The notes under the pieces: generated by a model
Told to the model about the DNA's origin: nothing
The model's database searches: none
The model's input: the letters and a program-made list of their open reading frames with translations, nothing else
Assembly: GCF_019175385.1 (NCBI RefSeq)
Contig: NC_083345.1
Location: 6,425,205 to 6,489,204 of the forward strand
Length of the DNA stretch: 64,000 nucleotides
Direction of reading: 5' to 3'
From: Lycium barbarum
Lineage: Eukaryota > Streptophyta > Magnoliopsida > Solanales > Solanaceae
Shown here: in pieces, positions 56,090 to 64,000 of the stretch
Layout: every line of letters starts with the position of its first letter
Numbering within the stretch: the first letter of the stretch is position 1
Position numbers and translations under genes: made by a program

Positions 56090-58818
56090 TGTTGACACCT
56101 AATTTTGGCTCGACGTGCTTAAAATTAACGTTTTGGGGGGCCCTGATTCGTTAAAGAGCACGAAATACATGTTTTACACATTTTTACATTTTTTCAACAA
56201 TTTATTGATGATTATCCTTATTTTAGGAATTTTCTCGATTTATTGTCATTTTTCAAGAATCATTATTTTGCACATGTACAACGTAATATTATCATTTTCG
56301 TGAAATTTAAATTGTTTCTTAATTTTATAGCAATACATTTTCATATCTTGCACATTAATATTTATATTTTATACTTACGTTATTATTTATACATGTATTA
56401 ATTAATTATATTTTAGTGCAGTCCGACAGTGTAGAAAAAATTGGAGCAATTAATTTTTAAACGCGGAGCAAGAATTCGATCAAAGTAAAGGTCTTATCAC
56501 TTTTTTTTAAAAAAAGTTGATTGAGGTGATGTGTTGGGGACAAAGGGGTATGGTTTCATTATTTTTGGGCATAATAAGGGGTGTTTATTTATATTATAAG
56601 AAAAAGGAGGGGTTAATTTAATGATGGAATCCAACACATATTTGCACAACACACTCCAAATTTTCAGATTTTGGTTCTCTCTTCTAAAGCCCTAAAAGCA
56701 TCTCTTCTCCTTATTTCTCCAAGATAGCCGCCAGCCCACCTAAGCTCCGACGAGCTCCCCGACGGCGTAACCACCACAACTCCATCTCCACAACACCAAA
56801 CGAACAATCAACCGACACCCCTTGCTTCTCCTTCGTCTTCATCACTGCTCCGGTGAGGAGCTTCTAGCTCCGATGAACCGGAGCAGTCAACAATGAATAT
56901 CACAACCCAGTCTGCTCCTTCCTTCCTTCCTCTTCTTCTTCTTCTTCTTCTTCTTCTTCTTCTTCTTCTTCTTCTTCTTCTTCTTCTTCTTCTTCTTCTT
57001 CTTCTTCTTCTCCTTTGCTTACTCTTTTGAGTTTTCTGATATTTTCTTCTTAGGATCCTTTCTTGTTTTCTCCACCAGTTTCTGCTCTTTGTTAGGTTTT
57101 GATATCTTGGGTTTTAGTCTTTGTGGCTAAAACTCATTAAAAATCCAATCGTTTTTTCCAAATCTGCTCCTTTTAAGCTTTGATTTCTTGGTTTTTTTAA
57201 TCTTTGTGGTTAAAACCCATTACAGCTCCAAGCTTTTCTCCAATTTCTAGGATTTTAGTCTATTTGGCTGAAACCCATTAAAGATCTAAGCTTTTATCAT
57301 CTATGTTTTTAATCTTTGAGGGTGAAAACCATTAAAGATTCAAACTTTTTATACCAATTTGTTAAGGACTCTCTGTTACTTTGTTGTGGTAAAAATTAAT
57401 GCTCCATAGAAATTTATTCATGTTCAAGATTCATGTCTCCAGTTCTTAATGAAATCCTTCGTTCCGGTTTTATAATCAGTTCATCTCTTAGACGTAGAAC
57501 CCATCTTGTTCAATCTTTCTCAGTTTGTTTCCTCTACTGGTTTTTATGTGTTCTCAGAATTCATCACTTCCCCATAAAAATATCTTGATCCATAGTTAAA
57601 TTAATTAATCTAGTATACCATATAATTAGTACTTTTTTTTCAGGGCCTAAAATTTTAATATTTGTACATATACAATACTACTACTACTACTACTACTAGT
57701 AGTACTGCTTATTTTATGATGCCTACTTCTAGTGGTAATTCATCAGGTTCAACACAGATTCAGAACTCAGGTTCTGAAGGAGATTTGCAGGTTTTAATGA
57801 TGGCCGATGAAGAAATTTCCGTCGATTTCCAAGGCCTTCCATGTACAAAGACGGGTTTTTATTTTAAGTTTATTCATTATTTATTTAATTCATCCGATAG
57901 TTATTTATTTTCTTACTAACATTTTTATTAAGTCTCACGCAGGTATCCGGAGTTACTTTTTGAAGATGACACTCAAAAGAAGTTCAAATAGCTTCTTAAA
58001 TTCTTTGTTTATATTTTCATTTACATTCTTAAATTATGCAAGCATAAAATATAGTGAAACTTTACTTTTTAGGGTGTAGGTTTGTTGTATTTATTTATGA
58101 TCTGCTTAGGTGATTTAAATTTTATGTGTTTTAGACAAATTAATTTTAGGTAGTTATTATTTTTGTAGCTAATATTCTTATAGTTATCATGTTTCGCTAG
58201 AGTTTTAATTCAATAGCTTAGCACAATTAAGTGAATAAATAGGGTGATTTACCTCAATATTTAGGCTTTAGAATGTACTCTCATAATTAATTGATTAGGC
58301 GTACATACTTAACTAGTTAAATTAGTTAACTCACTTCGAGTGCAAAATAATTTCATGTCCATTTTCTTTTTATACCTTTGTCACAAACCCAAGTTTTTAA
58401 GTTGCACATAACCTTTTTTAAAAAAAAGTAATTATTATATCACATATGAAAAAAATACATATTGCACGATTATTTATGTGAATAGTCATATTAGTTATTC
58501 TTTAGTCTAAATTCTACTAATTTTTGTAAGTAATAATCAAGCCTTTTTACACATCCCTCGAATAGTTAAATTGGTCCAGCCGGGAACCACATTTGTGGAT
58601 TCTGAAGGATTCCTAACACCTTCCCTTCGGAATAATTTGAACCCTTACCTAGAATCTCACTTATTTTCGTAGACCATGTTAAGCTGCATATGTTAATAAT
58701 TTATAGGTACCCTAGTATACCTTAAATGCTAGGTGGCGACTCTGTACATAATTAATTATTTTAGAGTCCCATAAGTTGTGTTTTGTTTAGCCTTTGGTAA
58801 AAATAGGGTACAACAACA
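56090..58818 (+). repeat. 5' LTR of the Ogre-like element, 2.73 kb
   Basis: Runs from TGTTGACACC to CAACAACA just before the primer site. It carries the (CTT)n tract at 56932-57010 and an ACT/TAC repeat at 57675-57699. A long C/T-rich part at 56740-56960 with CTCCGACGAGCTCC-type words resembles a 5' leader. Open frames in it have no family resemblance. Confidence 0.8.
56932..57010 (+). repeat. (CTT)n microsatellite
   Basis: About 26 uninterrupted TTC units within the LTR; probably length-variable between LTRs and between individuals. Confidence 0.9.
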
Positions 58819-58837
58819 TGGCGACTCTGCTGGGGAC
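58819..58837 (+). other. Primer binding site (tRNA-Arg type)
   Basis: TGGCGACTCTGCTGGGGAC directly follows the LTR. It is complementary to the 3' end of a plant tRNA-Arg as I remember it, with one mismatch or so, and tRNA-Arg priming is characteristic of Ogre elements. Confidence 0.75.
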
Positions 58838-59622
58838 ACTTAGGTTCTAACCATATGGACTTAATTTGTTATTCGAGGTATGTTGTCTTTATTTGAATTT
58901 TTCTTTATTTTACTTGCCTGTATTTATTCGTCATGTATATCCTTTCCCTTGTTCTCTTATTTGTTTACGTACATATCTGCTTTTAATTTCATACATTGTA
59001 TTATTGCCTTTTTTACTAGCAAGTTTTATTTACCGTACTCATTTTTTACTTTATTGTAAATTGTGCATCTTGCTTTTACTGTTTCTCTTTGATTGCTATC
59101 TTTTGGTGGTTTTATATTAATATTCATATGTGTTATCGGTTTATATAAAATGGCATGCCGTTCATATTTCCTCCAAACGCTGGAAAACTCACACTATCAC
59201 ACGTACACGCGAGGTGTGTTTTGCGCACCCGCGATTTTTTTTTTCGTAGAATCCAAATTTTAGGAGAGTTGGCGTATGCGCGGGGTGCCCGAGTAACGGG
59301 GACCGCGTAGCCTTCTCACTCGAGTAGTCCGCTCGGGAGCCTTGTGTCATAGGAAAACCAACTCTTAGAATTCCTAGGTTACTGTACATCCCATTTTGCA
59401 GTTATTTTTAGCTAGGTTGAATTTTATCTTTTATTTCGAACATTTTTTTCATTTTTCACATACTCTTTATTTGTTAAATGTTTTGTTTTTAAATAAATAT
59501 TGTTGTTATTTGCTTTGCACTACCTTAGCACTTTATCTAACTATTTTTTAGTTGACTTGCGTTGAACCCTGCATTTTATAAAATGTTTTTTCTTCAATCA
59601 TGCATTTTATACCCTATTTGCA

Positions 59623-59840
59623 AGAACTACGCACACTTGATTCTCTTCTTTGATGAGATACGTAGGCAGCCCTTTTGGGTTCGGTATTCATTATTCAAAA
59701 AATCACAAAAAAAAAAAACTTTATTTTTGAAAAATCACAAAAATATTTTATTTCTTTCTTTCTATCTTATCTGAATGAACTACGCGCACCTGATTCTCAT
59801 CTAAGATGAGATACGTAGGCAACCCTTTTTCGGTTCGGTA
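59623..59840 (+). repeat. Two copies of a GAACTAC..GATACGTAGG motif
   Basis: Copies at 59623-59686 and 59777-59840 read GAACTACG, ACTTGATTCTC or CCTGATTCTC, GATGAGATACGTAGGCA, and CCCTTTT(G/C)GGTTCGGTA. More diverged copies lie at 63343-63390 and 63508-63557. The motif is common in the untranslated parts of Ogre-type elements. Confidence 0.75.
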
Positions 59841-60524
59841 CCCCTATTAAAAAAAATACAAAAAAAAAAAAAAAAATTTAGATTCATATCTTTGACTTTG
59901 TTGGTAGCAACACAGTTAGGATTGTGCATATGAAATAAACAAGTGATAATCAATATGATAGAGAGGACTGACTTTGTGGTAAACCATAGATTCTTTTGGT
60001 ACCTCTCATTCACACCTTAAGTGATACTTGAAAAATTCTGTTGCATGCTTATAAGAAAAGAACAAAACCAACCTCATTGTTTCATGTGCATTGTGTGGTG
60101 AGCTTTAGATAGCGTTCAATTGCATTGCATTGTGATCTAGAACTTGGCATGAATGTCTGTTGAGGCGAAATTATGAGTAACACTCAGCATAGAAAAGGAT
60201 CGTAGGCTTTCTTTGACCCGTTTGAGCCTTTCTAGCCTACCAAATGACATTATCCCTAGCATTTGAGCCTAAAGCCTTTTCTTTGACCACCACATCATAA
60301 GCCCATACCATTTCTGAGTGCTTATATGCACTATCTCTCTCTTGGCCCAACCTCCCTGAGCGCACTAAAAATGTGCAATAGCGGATAGAGATCTGAGCTG
60401 AAGTTTCCAAAAAAAAAAAAAATGATTCGACCGTCCCAGAAAAACAAAGGCTAAGAACGACCTCCAAAGCAAGAAGGAGCCCACAAAAGCAAAATAACAA
60501 AAAAAAAAACCTCAGTCATTCGGG

Positions 60525-60665
60525 ATCTCGGACATACAACCCGTTATTCCTTTTTATTTTTCACACTCAGGCATACAACTCGGAATTAGTATCAAGACCT
60601 CGGGCATACAACCCAGGTCAATTCTCTTAATCCCCACAGAGTCTCGGGCATGCAACCCTAAACTC
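60525..60665 (+). repeat. CTCGGGCATACAACCC short repeats
   Basis: Four imperfect copies of CTCGGGCATACAACCC, spaced about 40-55 bp, in the non-coding internal region. Confidence 0.7.
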
Positions 60666-61472
60666 AAAAAAAAAAGGGCTTTAACTTGCAAAAGAGGTCG
60701 CACAAGTACAAGAGAAAGGGACAATAAAACAAAGTAGATCAGCGTCAGAGCACACAAATACTAAGCACAGACATAGTGCAACGCTTAGGGAAGGATTAGT
60801 CACTCCTTACCCAAATAATATCCTACCCTTTCCCAAGCCTACATTACAACACCATAACAAGCCCTACGTGATTCTATGCTAAGGTTTCTCTCATTAGTGG
60901 ATACTTACATGACGGCTAAGCTTATGGTATTACAATTGCAAGCATTGAACATCTTTCTGAGTTTGAGTGTACTTCTCTAGATGTCTCAAAGTTCAAAAAT
61001 ACTGAATATGTGTGAAAAGGGACTTTCTTTCTGGTGAGGGCACTTGAAACATGAGGATAGGTATAGTTCATAATCCTTGTTTGAAGCAAAATGAACCAAT
61101 CTTGTCGATCTTTAGGTATGTCTGAGGTACCACTTGAAGCTATAGGAATTACCAATAAGTCGATCTTGGTTTGTTGGACGATAAATAATGGTGAATTCTT
61201 ATGCACAATACTAATTGTTGGTACCAACTGAAGTCGGGGCATGTTATATCAATCATTGTTATTATTAAAAAAAAAATTTTTTTGCTGGATTTTGCTTTCG
61301 TGATTTTGTTATTTTTTTTTCTTAATTTTGTTTTTTATCGTTGCACAGTAAATATAGTTCAATGTTGTTGTGTTGTTACTAACTCTACGAGGTATCGACA
61401 TCTGGTCTTACCATGAAAGATCCTCGTATTTCTCCGCTGAAGCATGAAATTGGGAGAACATTTTTGAGTAGC

Positions 61473-61503
<31 letters not shown>

Positions 61504-61749
61504 CAAGTGCACATCACTTTCCGCTGGAAGTATGCGAATTTTTGTTTGTTTAAACTGGGACAGAATTTTTGAGGGGGCCCTCAAAAATTTCACCAATGGC
61601 ACATTTTGAGAGAAAAGGCACGGGCTCATCCGGCCCCACAGTAGGACACTGTATTGGCTCGTCCAGCCCCACAACAGGACATCGAGGGCGTCATAGTCTA
61701 AAGGCATCATTCTCATCGCCTAAAGGCACCATTTCATGGCCCAAGGACC

Positions 61750-61870
61750 TTACCTTCTGCACTTCATTCGCGCCGAAGCAAAGGCGTTACCCTCCACACC
61801 AGCATTGCTTTATTATTTTCAAATGCCTCTGCGTATGTTCGCAGCCGCATTGCATTGCACCTGCATTGCT
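61750..61870 (+). repeat. Left copy of the repeat flanking the 105-bp array
   Basis: CGCCGAAGCAAAGGCGTTAC, TTATTATTTTCAAATGCC and GCATTGCACCTGCATTGC also occur at 63160-63330, where the order is partly rearranged and doubled. The pair brackets the tandem array. Confidence 0.65.
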
Positions 61871-61894
61871 CACCGCCTTTTATTACTGCCTGGG

Positions 61895-63110
61895 CCATGC
61901 ACCGCCCTTTTAAATTTCAGCATAAGGCTGTGCACCGCCTTTCATATGATGCATGGGCTGCGCACCGCCCTTTGCATCGCTTTCATATATTACATGGGCC
62001 ATGCACCGCCCTTTGTAATTTCTGCATAAGGCTGAGCACTGCCTTTCATATATTACATGGGCCATGCACCGCCCTTTGTAATTTCTACATAAGGCTGAGC
62101 ACCACCTTTCATGTTGCATGGGCTGCGCACCGCCCATTTAAATTTCTGCATAAGGCTGAGCACCGCCTTTCATGTTGCATGGGCCATGCACCGCCCTTTG
62201 TAATTTCTGCATAAGGCTGAGCACCGCCTTTCATATGATGCACGGGCTGCGCACCGCCCTTCGCATCGCTTTCATATGTTACATGGGCCATGCACCGCCC
62301 TTTGTAATTTCTGCATAAGGCTGAGCACTGCCTTTCATATGATGCACGGGCTGCGCACCGCCCTTCGCATCGCTTTCATATGTTACATGGGTCATGCATC
62401 GCCCTTTGTAATTTCTGCATAAGGCTGAGCACCGCCTTTCATACGATGCATGGGCTGCGCACCGCCCTTTGCATCGCTTTCATATATTGCCTGGACCATG
62501 CACCGCCCTTTTTAAATTTCTGCATAAGGCTGTGCACCGCCTTTCATATGATGCATGGGCTGCGCGCCGCCCTTTGCATCACTTTCATATATTGCCTGGG
62601 CCATGCACCGCCCTTTTAAATTTCTGCATAAGGCTGAGCACCGCCTTTCATATGATGCATAGGCTGCGCACCGCCCTTTGCATCGCTTTCATATATTGTC
62701 TGGGCCATGCACCGCCCTTTTTAAATTTCTACATAAGGCTGTGCACCGCTTTTCATATGATGCATGGGCTGCGCACCGCCCTTTGCATCGCTTTCATATA
62801 TTGCCTGGGCCATGCACCGCCCTTTTAAATTTCTGCATAAGGCTGAGCACCGCCTTTCATGTTGCATGGGCTGCGCATCGCCCATTTAAATTTCTGCATA
62901 AGGCTGAGCACCGCCTTTCATGTTGCATGGGCTGCGCACCGCCCTTTGTAATTTCTGCATAAGGCTGAGCACCGCCTTTCATATGATGCATGGGCTGCGC
63001 ACCACCCTTTGCATCCTTTTCATATGTTACATGGGTCATGCACCGCCCTTTGTAATTTGCACCGCCTTTCATATGTTGCACGGGCCGCGCACCGCCCTTT
63101 GAAAATTTCT
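61895..63110 (+). repeat. Tandem array, ~105-bp unit, GC-rich
   Basis: Each unit has TGGGC(T/C)(G/A)(C/T)GCACCGCCC twice, separated by CATCGCTTTCATAT and by TTTCTGCATAAGGCTG(A/T)GCACCGCC. Anchors at 62462, 62567, 62671 and 62776 give spacings of 105, 104 and 105. Some units drop a segment, giving shorter periods. Because 105 is a multiple of three, frames stay open for up to about 120 codons on both strands; these are not genes. Confidence 0.85.
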
Positions 63111-64000
63111 GCATAAGACATCGCACCGCATCTGCCTTGTTTTATTATTATTATTTTCTTAATGCCCCTGCGTATGCTCGCAGCCGCATTGCACTGCACC
63201 TGCATTGCTTTATTATTTTCAAATGCCCCTGCGTATGCTTGCAGCCACATTGCACTGCACCTGCATTCACGCCAAAGCAAAGGCATCATCTTCTGCACCT
63301 GCATTCTTCGCCGAAGCAAAGGCGTTACATAGCATGACATCCCGAACTACAATCGGTCTGACTCCCATCCCAGGGATATGTAGGTAGCTCAAATTTGAGC
63401 ACGACCGTTCTTCATCCTACACTTGCTAGGACCATTCTAACAACACTGGGGCAAAATTTTGATTGGACGATCAAAATTTGCCACAACATCCATTAGTTAT
63501 CGCCTTTCGAACTACATTGACCTGATTCTCGTGATTGACGAGATATGTAGGAAGCTCTATGCAGAGTTTGGTCAAATCGGGACGAAAATCATTCTTTCCC
63601 CAGCAAGTATACAATCTTGCACCCCCCTAGCGTCTCGTGACTTGACACTGGGGCAATTTTGGAAGCGATGACGTGGGTACGCGAATGTTTTCGACCCTGA
63701 ACAATTCTTCCCCTTTTATCATTCTTCTTTTTATCAAAACCCTGCCGACGAACTAAGAGTATTGTCAAAGCTCTACCAACGTTTGGCTTCTTTCTCCGTA
63801 CGTATCCTTTTAGCAATTCTTTGTCGAGCCAAAATAGGCTAAATGTCAACGTCTTCGTCCAAAAACTCTTTCATCGTCTCCGATCGAAGAGGGACAAGTT
63901 GTTGACACCTAATTTTGGCTCGACGTGCTTAAAATTAACATTTTGGGGGGCCCTGATTCGTTAAAGAGCACGAAATACATGTTTTACACATTTTTACATT

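Larger units (their letters stand above)
56090..64000 (+). mobile_element. Non-autonomous Ogre/Tat-like LTR retrotransposon (3' LTR cut by window end)
   Basis: The 5' LTR (56090-58818) and the start of the 3' LTR (63900-64000) share TGTTGACACCTAATTTTGGC and the next 80 bases, with one difference noticed (ACGTTTT / ACATTTT). The primer site follows at 58819. The internal region of about 5.1 kb has no gag, protease, RT, RNase H or integrase motif on either strand; it has structured repeats instead. The purine tract GAAGAGGGACAAG (63886-63898) precedes the 3' LTR. If the 3' LTR is as long as the 5' one, the element is about 10.5 kb. It would depend on an autonomous relative for movement. Confidence 0.85.

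Noticed and set aside
56090..56400. Unique host sequence at the right end of the window
   Set aside because: The first 100 bases repeat almost exactly at 63900-64000, so they are LTR starts.
57662..58079. Open frames with MYIYNTTTTTTTSS and related text
   Set aside because: Within the Ogre-like 5' LTR; they come from an ACT repeat and AT-rich sequence.
61855..62828. Long open frames of 94-119 codons with CTALCNFCIRLSTAFH-type repeats
   Set aside because: They are translations of the 105-bp tandem array. Open frames occur on both strands and in more than one frame, with no conserved domain.
61895..63110. CRISPR-like array
   Set aside because: Plant nuclear DNA, no unique spacers between repeats, and no cas genes; it is a simple tandem array in a retrotransposon.

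Overview
The window is plant nuclear DNA, very probably from a nightshade (Solanaceae). The evidence is Au- and tRNA-type SINEs, the solanaceous hAT MITE with CAGTGGCGGAGCCAC ends, Tat/Ogre-type Ty3/gypsy elements, and an intron-bearing Aux/IAA gene. The genus cannot be fixed from the sequence alone. Background base composition is AT-rich. The more GC-balanced stretches are almost all transposable-element coding sequence.

Layout. 1-2.4 kb: a broken plant-mobile-domain (PMD) gene on the + strand. 2.4-19 kb: gene-free DNA with many small elements, several with recognisable target-site duplications (TSDs): a large fold-back element (3.27-5.6 kb), a SINE (8.55 kb), a gypsy integrase relic (9.1 kb), MITEs (2.5, 9.5, 9.85, 17.2, 17.9 kb) and a Mutator-like fold-back with a palindromic core (10.64-11.34 kb). 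19.03-32.99 kb: one complete but decayed Tat-lineage Ty3/gypsy retrotransposon. It has TSD ATAGT, a tRNA-Lys primer site, gag-pol on the minus strand and two related antisense ORFs on the plus strand, and a hAT MITE sits in its gag. 33-43 kb: more MITEs, a second fold-back of the same family, a degenerate LTR, and a nested Au SINE / CAAGG element / long LTR. 44.16-47.0 kb: the only gene that looks functional, a five-exon Aux/IAA auxin-response repressor of 229 residues. 47.2-51 kb: SINE fragments, a solo LTR with TSD GTTAC and a diverged duplication. 51.0-55.8 kb: a second broken PMD gene on the minus strand, split by a 2.3 kb solo LTR with TSD GCTGG. 55.8-64 kb: a truncated LTR, itself split by an Ogre-like element. 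That element has a 2.7 kb 5' LTR, a tRNA-Arg primer site, no gag-pol, and a 105-bp tandem array; its 3' LTR runs off the window.

How it fits together. Only the Aux/IAA gene appears to serve the host: it would repress auxin-response-factor targets until TIR1/AFB-dependent degradation. Everything else is mobile DNA at different stages of decay. The two points most worth a second look are the fold-back family, whose inverted-repeat arms keep a scaffold with a tRNA B-box-like word while the palindromic core differs between copies, and the duplicated antisense genes of the Tat element, each with its own TATA-like box and at least one with apparent introns.
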